Below, piece after piece: positions 24,264 to 33,329 of a DNA stretch of 64,000 nt. The notes beneath the pieces were generated by a model. That model did not search any database, was not told the origin of the DNA, and saw nothing but the letters and a program-made list of their open reading frames with translations. The DNA comes from a virus: positions 1-64,000 of IMG/VR virus record IMGVR_UViG_3300043640_000137, one strand, 5' to 3'. Position numbers and translations under genes: made by a program. The stretch's first letter is position 1; the number at the start of each line of letters is the position of its first letter.

Positions 24264-25814
24264 ATGACCGTTTTGAAAAAAATCGACTCCAACGTCACGG
24301 GGCTCAGCTACGCAGAGGAAGCCAGCCTGGGCGTCCTTCCTGGCAGTCCAGTTTGGGTTCCGATGGAGCCGAACACCTACTCCAATTTCGGCGGTCAGCT
24401 TACGACCGTCGCGCGCGAGCCGATCAACGCCGGCCGCCAGCGTCGCAAAGGCACCGTGGTCGATCTCTCGGCCGGTGGCTCGATCAACACCGATCTCACG
24501 CAAACCAATATCCAAGACCTGCTTCAGGGCTTCTTCTTCGCCGACCTCCGCAAGAAGTACGAGCACGCTGCGTCGGCCGTCACGACCGGCCCGAACCTGT
24601 ACGATGTCGCTTCAACCGCGGGTGTCGTGGCCGGTTCGCTCCTGTTCGCGAGCGGCTTCACGAACGCGGCCAACAATGGTCTGCACACGGTCGCGAGCCT
24701 CGTCGCCAGTACCTCGGTCACGGTGACGGAAGCAACTGCGGCCGAGGGTTCGCCGCCGGCAACCAATTTGCTTGTGCGCGTCGGTCATGAAGGGGCTTCG
24801 GGCGACCTCACCATCGACGTGAGCGGCACGCTACCGGCGATGAAGAGCACGACGCTTGATTTCACCACGCTCGGGCTGGTTCCCGGTGAGTGGCTGTTCA
24901 TCGGCGGTGACACGTCTGACACTCAGTTCCTCAACGCGGTAAATAGCGGCTTCGCGCGCATCCATTCGGTCGCGGCGCATCAGATCAACTTGGACAAGGT
25001 GCAGGACACCTTCGTCACCGATGCAGGCACCGCCAAGACCGTCCAGTTCTTCTTCGGTCGCGTGCTGAAGAACGAAGCCAACGATCCGACGCTGATCAAG
25101 CGCCGCACATATCACATCGAGCGCACGTTGGGCGTACCCGATGATGCGCTGCCGAGCGGCGTGCAGGCCGAGTACCTGATCGGCTCCGTGCCGAGCACCG
25201 CCAAGTTCAACTTCAAGACGGCGGCGAAGATCGACCTCGACTTGGATTTCGTCGGCACCGACAATACCCAGGTCTCGAACACCGATGGGTTGCTCGCGGG
25301 CGACCGCCCGGTGCTTGTCTCGGCAGACGCCTTCAACACGTCGAGCGACTTTGCCCGACTGAAGATGTCGGTCCTCGATCCGGCGTCGTCGAACCCCTCG
25401 CCGCTGTTCGCCTTCCTGAGCGACTTCACCGTGACGATCGACAACAAGCTCTCGCCGAACAAGGCGATCTCCGTGCTCGGCGCGTTCGAAGTCACCGCCG
25501 GCTTCTTCAACGTCGATGCGACGGCGACCGCCTACTTCAGCGAGGTTGCGGCGGTCCAGGCCGTGCGCGACAACGCCGACGTGACGATCGACTACGCGCT
25601 CGTGAAGAACGAGACCGTGGGTTTGGAGACCGTCGCGCAGGGCATCGTCATGGACATCCCGCTCGTCTCGCTCGGTGACGGCCGCTTGAACGTCGCGATC
25701 AATGCGCCGATCACGCTCGCGCTCACGATCCCGGCCGCTGGCGATCGGGTGTTCAATCACACGATGTTGATGTCGTTCTTCGATTATCTGCCGCAGGCGG
25801 CGTTGCCGGCGTGA
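24264..25814 (+). CDS. major tail tube protein
   Basis: 516 residues, longer than a minimal tube subunit (about 200-300). The N-terminus (SYAEEASLGVLPGSPVWVPMEPNTYSNFG) and C-terminus (IPLVSLGDGRLNVAINAPITL) match large siphovirus tube proteins with extra inserted domains; about residues 100-250 hold an Ala/Gly/Thr-rich insertion that may be surface-exposed. It polymerises into the hollow tail. Its own promoter and place before the chaperones support the call. Confidence 0.75.
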   Translation: MTVLKKIDSNVTGLSYAEEASLGVLPGSPVWVPMEPNTYSNFGGQLTTVAREPINAGRQRRKGTVVDLSAGGSINTDLTQTNIQDLLQGFFFADLRKKYEHAASAVTTGPNLYDVASTAGVVAGSLLFASGFTNAANNGLHTVASLVASTSVTVTEATAAEGSPPATNLLVRVGHEGASGDLTIDVSGTLPAMKSTTLDFTTLGLVPGEWLFIGGDTSDTQFLNAVNSGFARIHSVAAHQINLDKVQDTFVTDAGTAKTVQFFFGRVLKNEANDPTLIKRRTYHIERTLGVPDDALPSGVQAEYLIGSVPSTAKFNFKTAAKIDLDLDFVGTDNTQVSNTDGLLAGDRPVLVSADAFNTSSDFARLKMSVLDPASSNPSPLFAFLSDFTVTIDNKLSPNKAISVLGAFEVTAGFFNVDATATAYFSEVAAVQAVRDNADVTIDYALVKNETVGLETVAQGIVMDIPLVSLGDGRLNVAINAPITLALTIPAAGDRVFNHTMLMSFFDYLPQAALPA

Positions 25815-25923
25815 TCGGTGACGGCGGAAGCGTGATCTGAAATTCGGTCAAGGCCGGCTTCCGGTCTTAGGCCATAAAAAAGGGTGCCGGCTACGGCATG
25901 CACCCGCATAACCAGGAGACGGG

Positions 25924-26433
25924 ATGATGATGAGCGATACGAAAGATGACGAGGTAGTGCGCCAGATCGAGCACGAAGACGTGCGTGCGGAAGTCGTCGA
26001 GGCGTTCCCGCCGAAGAAGTCGATCTACGACGTGTTCGGCACCGATACCGCGCGGGAGAAGAGCGGCGCGGTCTTCGAATATGGAGACATCAAAGTGCGT
26101 GTGGCGCGAGCCGGCGGCGCCAATGATCGCTTCACCCGCCTCACGATCCAGAAGATGCAGCCGTACCGCCGCATGCTTCAGGCACAGCAGAACAAGCTCG
26201 ACGCCAACACGATCGCCCTCCTGCGGACGATTCAGACCGAGGTCTTCGCGGAGACTGTCGTGCTCGGATGGGACGGCATCGCCGATCGCGAAGGCAAAGA
26301 CATCCCGTTCTCGAAGGTGAACTGTCTGCAACTGCTTCAGCAGCTTCCCGACTTCTTCGACCAGCTATCCGGCTTCGCTCAGGACATGAGCAACTTCCAG
26401 AGCAGCGTGGACGAAAGCGACGTAAAAAACTAA
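25924..26433 (+). CDS. tail assembly chaperone, short form
   Basis: 169 residues ending at TAA 26431. Charged and helical (YRRMLQAQQNKLDANTIALL) with an acidic tail. It corresponds to lambda gpG: short and long products bind the tape measure protein during tail assembly. A slippery sequence lies just before the stop. Confidence 0.75.
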   Translation: MMMSDTKDDEVVRQIEHEDVRAEVVEAFPPKKSIYDVFGTDTAREKSGAVFEYGDIKVRVARAGGANDRFTRLTIQKMQPYRRMLQAQQNKLDANTIALLRTIQTEVFAETVVLGWDGIADREGKDIPFSKVNCLQLLQQLPDFFDQLSGFAQDMSNFQSSVDESDVKN

Positions 26434-26771
26434 CCGACGTCCTTCTCTACGACTTAGAGCAAGGACAGGTTGAAGAGATCATCGTCCGGCAGGCGGTGCG
26501 GAACAAGACGGCGGTCCCCGAAAAGGTCGCCAACGCACCGTCGCTCCTGCCTGGGCTGGATTTTTTCTACACGGCGTTCCTCCAACTCTGCACATGCAGG
26601 GCGATTGGCTTCAGTGTCGGGCCGATCCCCTGGACCGCAGTCAGCGAATACGCGCGCCGGCACCAATTGATCGACGATGACTTCGAGACCTTCGCGGTGG
26701 TGTTGAAACGCCTCGATAGCGTCTACCTCGATCACCAGGACAAGAAGCGGCAAAAAGACCAGAAGAAGTAG
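25924..26771 (+). CDS. tail assembly chaperone, -1 frameshift fusion
   Basis: About 282 residues, made by a -1 shift at 26424-26430 into the frame ending at 26771. The added domain (LTDVLLYDLEQGQVEEIIV ... DSVYLDHQDKKRQKDQKK) has no ribosome binding site or sensible start of its own; its upstream in-frame codons are shadow sequence. This is the lambda G-GT arrangement. Confidence 0.75.
26424..26430 (+). other. programmed -1 frameshift site
   Basis: A AAA AAC in the frame X XXY YYZ, directly before TAA of the short chaperone. After slippage the next codons are CTA ACC GAC, entering the second chaperone domain. Confidence 0.8.
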
Positions 26772-26800
26772 CTGGTAAACGGCTAGGCAGCCTGTTAATC

Positions 26801-26830
26801 TAGCTGTCCATCCACTTTATGTAGCTGCGG
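26801..26830 (+). promoter_or_regulatory. TAGCT motif pair before the tail-joining gene
   Basis: TAGCTGTCC (26801) and TATGTAGCTG (26818) lie 10-40 bases before the next start. TATGTA could be a -10 but the -35 (TTAATC) is poor. An operator role is as likely. Confidence 0.35.
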
Positions 26831-26839
26831 GAGGGAGTC

Positions 26840-27283
26840 ATGGTTTCGATCGCGCTCTTCCCGCAACGCATGAACCTCCGGGCGTCCCAGGTGATAGCCG
26901 CGGCGACGCGCGCGGTCCAGGCGGCGGCCAAGGTCGCGGTGAAGACCGTTACCGAGACCACGCCGGCAGACACCGGGCAGGCACGCTCGAACTGGATCAC
27001 GACTCGCGACATCAAGTTCACCGGCACGATCCCGGCGTACTCGCCCGGCAGCCATCTCGGCATCGGTGAAAGTGCGAATGCCGGCGCTGCGCAGGCGCAA
27101 GGCAACATCGCGATCGACAGCTTCAATGCGAAGTCGAACAAGAGCGTCATCATCCAGAACAACCTCCCGTACATCGAAGGGCTCAACGACGGCTCGGTCT
27201 CGCGCCAGTCGAGCCAGATGGTTCCGCGGGCTTTGCAGGCGGCCGTTGTCGCCGTGAAGGCCATCAAGATTTTCGGGGATTGA
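26840..27283 (+). CDS. HK97 gp10-like tail completion/joining protein
   Basis: 147 residues. Helical N-terminus with AATRAVQAAAKVAVKTVTETTPADTGQARSNW, where TPADTGxxRxxW is the hallmark of the gp10-like neck/tail family. Here it lies after the chaperones, not before the tube gene. Confidence 0.65.
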   Translation: MVSIALFPQRMNLRASQVIAAATRAVQAAAKVAVKTVTETTPADTGQARSNWITTRDIKFTGTIPAYSPGSHLGIGESANAGAAQAQGNIAIDSFNAKSNKSVIIQNNLPYIEGLNDGSVSRQSSQMVPRALQAAVVAVKAIKIFGD

Positions 27284-27285
27284 TC

Positions 27286-27558
27286 ATGGGCTACCCGCAA
27301 GCTTTTGCCCTTCTCGGCGCAAAAACGCAAACCTACATCGCGGCTGCGATGGTCTCGAAGCGTCTCGACACGCCGAACTCGCTTGTCTCGGCGGTCGTCG
27401 AAGGGCTCAGCAAGGCGACAATTGACGGGATGGACAGCGGCGCGCTGTGCAAGCGTATGCCGGGCCTCGACGTTGTGACGCCGGTTGCGATCGAAGCGCT
27501 GCTCGTCAGCGGCACCGTGCCGGCGACTGCCGACACGTTTGAAGCGGCGTTGCCGTAA
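27286..27558 (+). CDS. hypothetical small protein before the tape measure
   Basis: 90 residues from ATG 27286 (GGGGAT upstream). Helical, Ala- and Val-rich, no charge clusters. Its position between joining protein and tape measure suggests a tail-assembly role, not otherwise supported. Confidence 0.5.
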   Translation: MGYPQAFALLGAKTQTYIAAAMVSKRLDTPNSLVSAVVEGLSKATIDGMDSGALCKRMPGLDVVTPVAIEALLVSGTVPATADTFEAALP

Positions 27559-27563
27559 CCGCC

Positions 27564-30500
27564 ATGGCAAGTGAACGCCTGGACATCATCATTAGCGCGG
27601 TCGGCGGCCAAGCCGCGGCGTCCGAGATCAGCAGCATCGGCGGTGCGGCTGAGAAGACGACCTCACTGCTCGGATTCCTGCGCGCGGCGCTCGTCGCTAT
27701 TGCGGCAGTCGAGATCGTGACGCAGTTCACGGAGATGGCAGACGTCTTCACGAACGTCCAGAACCGTCTCGTGCTCGTCACCAACGGCGTGCAGCAGGCC
27801 AACAACGTCTTCAACGGCCTCTACGCGGTCGCGCAGCAGACGCGGCAGCCGCTCGAAGCGACGGCCGACGTGTTCACGCGCGTTGCCCGGTCGGCCGAGG
27901 GCCAGACGCTCACCTTTAACCAGTTGCTCGACGTGACGAAGGGCTTGAACGAAACGCTATTGCTCTCGGGCGCGTCCGGCACGCGTGCGAAGCAGGGCCT
28001 CACCGAGTTGGCCGAGGGCTTGGGCCTCGGCGTGTTGCAAGGCCGCCAGTTGCGCGCCTTGATCACCGACATTCCCGAACTCGCGAACGTCATCGGCAAG
28101 AAGGTCGGTATCGCCGGCTCGCAGTTGTTCGAGTTCGCGCAGCAGAACCCCGGTAAGCTGACGCCTGATCTGATCATCAAGGCGATCGAAGAGGCGCTGA
28201 CTGAGTTGCAGGCGCGGTTGGCGCGCACCGGCCTCACCTTCGGCCAGACCTTCGACCGTATGGCCAATTCTCTCGACGTGTTCCTCGGCCGGCTCGCGCA
28301 GGGGACCGGCGCTGCGCAGAAGCTCGATACCGTGTTGCAGTTTATCGTCGCGCACGCCGGCCAAATCGTTGCGGCGCTGGCGGCGTTCGCGGGCATCGTC
28401 GCTTTCAACTTCATCGTCGGTCAAGCACTTGCACTCGGTACTGCGCTTGCGGGCGTGTTCGGCATCGTCACGCGGCTCCTCAGCGTGTTCGGGCTGATCC
28501 TCGTGCCGTTTCAGCTTTTCCGTACGATAGCGATCGCCATAGGCGCGATCACATTCCTGCCGCTGGCGGCGGCGTTCAGCCTCATCTCCGGGATCGTTGT
28601 GGCCATGGCCAACCCGGTCAAGGCACTGGCTGCGGCATTCGATCTGTTGAAAGTCGCGGTCCTTACCAACCCGCTCTTCCTGACGGGCGCGGCTGTTATC
28701 GCTGCGGCAGTTGTCGCGTTCTATGTATTCCATGACCAGATAACGGGGATTGTGAATAGCCTCGGCGGGATATCGGGTATCTGGAACACCATCGTAAACG
28801 GCGCGGCTGCTGCGGTCACGGTCATCATCGCGGAGTGGCGGCAACTGCCCGCCGTCTTCGACGACATAGGCAATCAGATCACGCAGAAGCTCGTGAATGC
28901 CTGGACGACTGCCAAGGACAAAGCAACCTTGATCATGGAGGGCCTGAAGCACCCGCTCTCGGCAACGATTGACGTGCTCAACGGCACGCCGTCGCCGCCG
29001 GCTCCGGCAACCACGCCGCCGGTTGTTGCCAACCCCGAGGCGGGTGCCGCGCAAGGGCTGCTCGACGACTTCAACAAGAATTTCGCGGCGCGTCAGGCGA
29101 CGGGAACGAACGTCGTCAACACGGGGATCGAGGCTGCCATCGCGAAGGGTAAGCAGATGGTCGCATCGCTCACCAGCCTCACGGCGGGGACGGGCGGTGC
29201 CGAAAATGCGGGCGCGAGCGGCAGTGATCATCCGCAGTCTTCGGGGGATGTAGCCGATCTTGACGCCCTTTCGAAGAAGGCGCAGTCCCTTCTCGCGTCC
29301 GTGAGTCCGCTGATCGCGTTGCAGCAGAAGATGGCCGATACGAGCAAGGCCGTTGGTGAAGCGAGCCGGTACTATGCCGATCAAGTCACGTTCCTCACGC
29401 AGCAGATCGACGCTGGCAAAGACTCAGATGGCCACTACGCGAAGAACCTCGAACAGGTCCGGCAGAACCAGCAGCTTCTCAGCACGGTCATGGGCGATAC
29501 GGAGCGCAAGACTGCGGGCCTCTCGACTTCTACCGACCAGTACGCGCAGAAGTTCCAGGTGCTCAACCAAGTGCTCAAAGACGGTAAGATCAGCCAGGAA
29601 GAATACAACCAGACCATTCAGAAGGACAGCATCGCCTTCCTCGCCACGCAGACGGATGCGCAGTCGGGGGTCGCGCGCACGTTCCTGAAGATGCAGGAGC
29701 AGACCGCCGACGCTGCGTCGGGCATCGAGAAGGCGCTGACGGGTGCGTTCGATGCGGCGAACGATGCTGTTGTCCAATTCGTCACGACGGGCAAAGTCCA
29801 GATCACCGATCTCGCCAACACGATCGAGTCAGGATTGTTGAAGCAGGCGTTGACGGGCCTCGAAGGTGATTTCGGCGCGCAACTCGGCTTCGGCTCGAAG
29901 CAAGGCGGCAACGGTGCGGTCGCCTCGATCTTCAACGGCATCAAGGGACTCATCCCCGGCCTCGGCGGCAGCAGCGGTGATCCGTCCTCCAAGGGCGGCA
30001 TGGACAAGCTCAACGACATAATCAGCGGATCAGGGCTGACGTCTGCGCAGGGCATGCCCGTCTACGTGACCAACGCAGCCGGAGGCATCCCTGGCCTCGG
30101 GGGCGGGTCGAACCCGCTGGCCGGCGCGGAGAAAGCGGCGTCCCCGGACGGAAGCGGCGGTGGCTTCTTCGACTCCATCGGCAGCTTCTTCAAGGGCGCC
30201 GGCAGCGATGTGAGCGATATCCTTAGCAAGATCGGCGGCGGCATCGAGAGCGGCGCGTCTAGCCTCGCTTCGGGCGCGGGCAGCTTGGCCTCAGAAGCGG
30301 GGCCGTTGATCTCTAGCCTGTTCGGCTATGCGTCGGGCGGTAGCTTTCAGGTCGGCGCGGGGACGTCGCTCGGCGATACGAACGGCACGGACAACCGGCT
30401 CATCGCCTTCCGCGCTCGTGACGGTGAGACGGTCAGCGTCACGCCTCCGGGTCAGCGCTCGGGCGGCAGCGGAGTCACCGTCATCCAGAACATCAACACG

Positions 30501-30596
30501 CCTGACGCCAGCAGCTTCCGTGCATCGCAAGGCCAGCAAGCTTCGGGTGCGTATGTCGCACTCGCGCGCGCCACGCGCCGGAACAATATGGGATAA
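27564..30596 (+). CDS. tape measure protein
   Basis: 1010 residues. The N-terminal 230 residues match the tape-measure domain (FTEMADVFTNVQNRLVLVTNG, LNETLLLSGASGTRAKQGL, GRQLRALITDIPELANVIGKK). About residues 256-390 hold several long hydrophobic segments expected to enter the host membrane during DNA ejection. The rest is helical and Ala/Gly/Ser-rich. At about 0.15 nm per residue a tail near 150 nm is expected (rule of thumb). Confidence 0.85.
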   Translation: MASERLDIIISAVGGQAAASEISSIGGAAEKTTSLLGFLRAALVAIAAVEIVTQFTEMADVFTNVQNRLVLVTNGVQQANNVFNGLYAVAQQTRQPLEATADVFTRVARSAEGQTLTFNQLLDVTKGLNETLLLSGASGTRAKQGLTELAEGLGLGVLQGRQLRALITDIPELANVIGKKVGIAGSQLFEFAQQNPGKLTPDLIIKAIEEALTELQARLARTGLTFGQTFDRMANSLDVFLGRLAQGTGAAQKLDTVLQFIVAHAGQIVAALAAFAGIVAFNFIVGQALALGTALAGVFGIVTRLLSVFGLILVPFQLFRTIAIAIGAITFLPLAAAFSLISGIVVAMANPVKALAAAFDLLKVAVLTNPLFLTGAAVIAAAVVAFYVFHDQITGIVNSLGGISGIWNTIVNGAAAAVTVIIAEWRQLPAVFDDIGNQITQKLVNAWTTAKDKATLIMEGLKHPLSATIDVLNGTPSPPAPATTPPVVANPEAGAAQGLLDDFNKNFAARQATGTNVVNTGIEAAIAKGKQMVASLTSLTAGTGGAENAGASGSDHPQSSGDVADLDALSKKAQSLLASVSPLIALQQKMADTSKAVGEASRYYADQVTFLTQQIDAGKDSDGHYAKNLEQVRQNQQLLSTVMGDTERKTAGLSTSTDQYAQKFQVLNQVLKDGKISQEEYNQTIQKDSIAFLATQTDAQSGVARTFLKMQEQTADAASGIEKALTGAFDAANDAVVQFVTTGKVQITDLANTIESGLLKQALTGLEGDFGAQLGFGSKQGGNGAVASIFNGIKGLIPGLGGSSGDPSSKGGMDKLNDIISGSGLTSAQGMPVYVTNAAGGIPGLGGGSNPLAGAEKAASPDGSGGGFFDSIGSFFKGAGSDVSDILSKIGGGIESGASSLASGAGSLASEAGPLISSLFGYASGGSFQVGAGTSLGDTNGTDNRLIAFRARDGETVSVTPPGQRSGGSGVTVIQNINTPDASSFRASQGQQASGAYVALARATRRNNMG

Positions 30597-30601
30597 CGGT
30601 G

Positions 30602-31624
30602 ATGGGCTTTTTTGACGTGCGTCTGCCGGAGGATATCGAGCGCGGTGCGATCGGTGGCCCTGGCTTCAAAACGACGGTGCTTCAACTCGCTTCCGGCGCC
30701 GAGCAGCGCGTCGTGAACTGGAACCGCTCGCGCGCCAAGTACAACATCTCGTACGGGATCACGAACAAGAGCGATCTCGATCCGGTCATCAATATGTTCT
30801 ACGCGATGCAGGGCATGGCCAGCGGCTTCCGCTTCAAGGATTGGGGCGACTTCCAGATCGGAGACACGCATAGCGGCGACACCGACACGGCGCAGGAGAT
30901 CGGGCTCGGCGATGCGGTGAACGCCGCCTTCCAAATCTTCAAGCGATACGACGTGACGGTCACGTTCTACGATCGCATCGTCTACAAGATTGTCAGCGGA
31001 ACGCTGCGCCTCTTCGTCGATGGCGCTGAGCAGATAGAGAACGTCCAATACACCGCGAACTATGCGACGGGCCTTATCACGTTCCTGGCCGGCCACATCC
31101 CAGGCACGAAGGCCACCAACTCGTTGACCCTCGCGACCATCGTCGGCATCGCGAGCGAGACGGTGACGCTCGGCTCGATCACGTACGAGTTCGTGTCGGC
31201 GCTGACCGGCGCGGCCAACGAAGTTAAGATCGACATCAACGCCAACAACACGGCGAACAACCTCGCCGCCGCGGTTAACGGCTCCGCGGGCGCCGGCACA
31301 ATATACGGCACGGGTACAGTCGCGAGCGGCTCGGTAGTAGCGGTCAACGTCGCAGGGGAGATCACGTTCACCGCGCGCACGGGAGGCGTCGGTGGCAACG
31401 CGGTCGCGTGCAGCGGAACGCTCACCGATCCCAGCAACGTGTTCGGCAATACGGACGGCCATCTGAACGGCGGCACTTCGCCCGCGGTCTCTGTGATGGC
31501 GGAGTTCGATGTGCCGGTACGCTTCGATAGCGATGACCTCGGCGTCAACACGCAAGTCTATTCGAACGAAGCGGTGATCGAGATTCCGCAGATCAATCTC
31601 GTCGAACTTCGCGAGAACAGCTAA
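30602..31624 (+). CDS. distal tail protein (DUF2460), with inserted domain
   Basis: 340 residues. About residues 1-165 (FDVRLPEDIERGAIGGPGF, NWNRSRAKYNISYGI, YRFKDWGDFQ-like core) and the end (AEFDVPVRFDSDDL) match DUF2460, the distal tail protein also present in gene transfer agents. About residues 168-297 are inserted and match the small beta-rich tail domain of the type ETVTLGSITYEFV ... GGVGGNAVACSG ... GGTSP. GTG 30599 is an alternative start. Confidence 0.7.
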   Translation: MGFFDVRLPEDIERGAIGGPGFKTTVLQLASGAEQRVVNWNRSRAKYNISYGITNKSDLDPVINMFYAMQGMASGFRFKDWGDFQIGDTHSGDTDTAQEIGLGDAVNAAFQIFKRYDVTVTFYDRIVYKIVSGTLRLFVDGAEQIENVQYTANYATGLITFLAGHIPGTKATNSLTLATIVGIASETVTLGSITYEFVSALTGAANEVKIDINANNTANNLAAAVNGSAGAGTIYGTGTVASGSVVAVNVAGEITFTARTGGVGGNAVACSGTLTDPSNVFGNTDGHLNGGTSPAVSVMAEFDVPVRFDSDDLGVNTQVYSNEAVIEIPQINLVELRENS

Positions 31625-32898
31625 TGGCCAAGAGCGCTTCATCGGGGCTATTAGCCGACTTGCAGCAGGACGTCGCGGGACTAGCGACGCTATGGACCAT
31701 CACGCGCAAAGACGGCGTGACGCTCCGCTTCACCGATCTCGACACCGACGTCTTGTTCGACGGCGACACATACTCGGCCGCGGTCGGCTACACGCGCACG
31801 GCAATCGAAAGCCAAGTTGGCACGAGCGTCGATAATGTGGACGTCACCGGCTTCTTCAACGATGACGCTATATCCGAGCACGACTTGCGCGCGGGCCGGT
31901 ATGACTACGCGAATGTGTCGATCCGTCTCGTGAACTGGCAGAACCTCGCGAACGGCCCGATGACGATCCGCACGGGTACGCTCGGCGAAGTCAACTTCTC
32001 AGACAACGGTCAATACTCTGTAGAGATTCGTGGACTCACGCAGGCGTACACGACGATCATCGGTGTTCTCGTGCAGGCTGAGTGCCGCGCGAACGTCGGC
32101 GATCTCCACTGCAAGATTCCGCTCAAGCCCCCGGTCGTGAAGCGCGGTATCGCGTATGCCGTGGGCCAGTTCGTCCGCGCGCCAGTGGCGGTTTCGGGTA
32201 TCGCCAACCCGGACATCGCGTCGATCGTCGCCGGTCTGATCACCGAAGATTACGACAACCGCATTTATGTCTGCGCGACTGCTGGCACGACCGATGCGAC
32301 GACTCAGCCTGTTTACGATGAGACGGTAGGCGACGGCACAACGGACGGGTCTGCGGTCTTCGAAGCGATGGAATCGTGGACGCGCAGCGCCGTCGTCGCG
32401 AGCGTTGTCGGAGACGATCGCACGTTCACGATCACCGTTGATGAGCCCCGTGCGTCTTCTGCGACGCAAGATGCCGAGAACTCGGCCGAGCTTTCCATCC
32501 TTCAGTCGATGGTATCGGTCGAGCAAGCCATGATCGCGACGGCGACGAGCACAGATGTCAACGGCAATACGATTTATGAGTCGCTTAACACGCCTAGCGC
32601 GACGCCGGCAGCACCGTGGTTCACCTACGGCGCGGTCGGCTGGGACACAGGCTTGAATGCCGGGCTCGCGATGGAAATCAAAGGCTGGGATGCGACGACC
32701 AACAAGGTCACGGTCTACCTCGCGATGCCGTACACGGTCGCGGTCGGCGACAAGCTCTCGATCTATCCGGGATGCACGAAGCTCGTGCCGGCGTGCGCCA
32801 ACAAGTTCAACAATGTCCTCAATTACCGCGGTGAGCCCTACGTACCGGGCCAGGACGCGATCCTCGCGTATCCGACACCGCCCGGAACGAGTGGCTGA
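31624..32898 (+). CDS. tail-tip protein, BR0599/DUF2163 family
   Basis: 424 residues. The N-terminal half (TLWTITRKDGVTLRFTDLDTDVLFDGDTY ... GTLGEVNFSDNGQYSVEIRGL, then CRANVGDLHCKI) and the end (YPGCTKLVPACANKFNNVLNYRGEPYVPGQD) are diagnostic of this family, which forms part of the baseplate hub in gene transfer agents. About residues 175-260 include an extra segment with the YVCATAGTT ... DGSAVF pattern also found in the fibre at 37720. Confidence 0.75.
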   Translation: MAKSASSGLLADLQQDVAGLATLWTITRKDGVTLRFTDLDTDVLFDGDTYSAAVGYTRTAIESQVGTSVDNVDVTGFFNDDAISEHDLRAGRYDYANVSIRLVNWQNLANGPMTIRTGTLGEVNFSDNGQYSVEIRGLTQAYTTIIGVLVQAECRANVGDLHCKIPLKPPVVKRGIAYAVGQFVRAPVAVSGIANPDIASIVAGLITEDYDNRIYVCATAGTTDATTQPVYDETVGDGTTDGSAVFEAMESWTRSAVVASVVGDDRTFTITVDEPRASSATQDAENSAELSILQSMVSVEQAMIATATSTDVNGNTIYESLNTPSATPAAPWFTYGAVGWDTGLNAGLAMEIKGWDATTNKVTVYLAMPYTVAVGDKLSIYPGCTKLVPACANKFNNVLNYRGEPYVPGQDAILAYPTPPGTSG

Positions 32899-32900
32899 AC

Positions 32901-33326
32901 ATGAAACGCACTGAAGTAGTCGCCGAGGTTCGCAAGCTGAAGGGCGTTGCCTGGAAGCATGAAGGGCGCACGCGTCACGGTATCGACTGTGCCGGTGTCG
33001 TCATCGTGGTCGGCAATGCGTTCGGCCAGTATAAGTTTCAGCCGCTCGCGAACTACACGCGGCGGCCGGATGGCACATACGTTTCGCACTTCCGCCGGCA
33101 TCTCATCGAGAAGCCTGTTGCGCGAGCTAAGGATGGCGATGTCGTGCTCTTCTCGGAAAGCACGCATCCATGCCACTGCGGCATCATCACGACGATGTAT
33201 GGCAAGCCGGCGGTTGTGCATGCGCATGCACTGCGCGGCACGGTGATCGAAGAAACATTGGTGTCCGCGGAGTCCGTCGTCGGTCAGCCGACGTTCTGCT
33301 TTGCGTACCCCGGCATTGAGGACTGA
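32901..33326 (+). CDS. NlpC/P60-type tail peptidase
   Basis: 141 residues. Catalytic Cys in IDCAGVV (about residue 30), His in HPCHCGII (about residue 92) and a following His-rich strand fit the NlpC/P60 cysteine peptidase fold that cuts peptidoglycan stem peptides. In gene transfer agents and siphoviruses the same position holds the tail-tip wall hydrolase that opens the cell wall for DNA delivery. Confidence 0.8.
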   Translation: MKRTEVVAEVRKLKGVAWKHEGRTRHGIDCAGVVIVVGNAFGQYKFQPLANYTRRPDGTYVSHFRRHLIEKPVARAKDGDVVLFSESTHPCHCGIITTMYGKPAVVHAHALRGTVIEETLVSAESVVGQPTFCFAYPGIED

Positions 33327-33329
33327 CCG

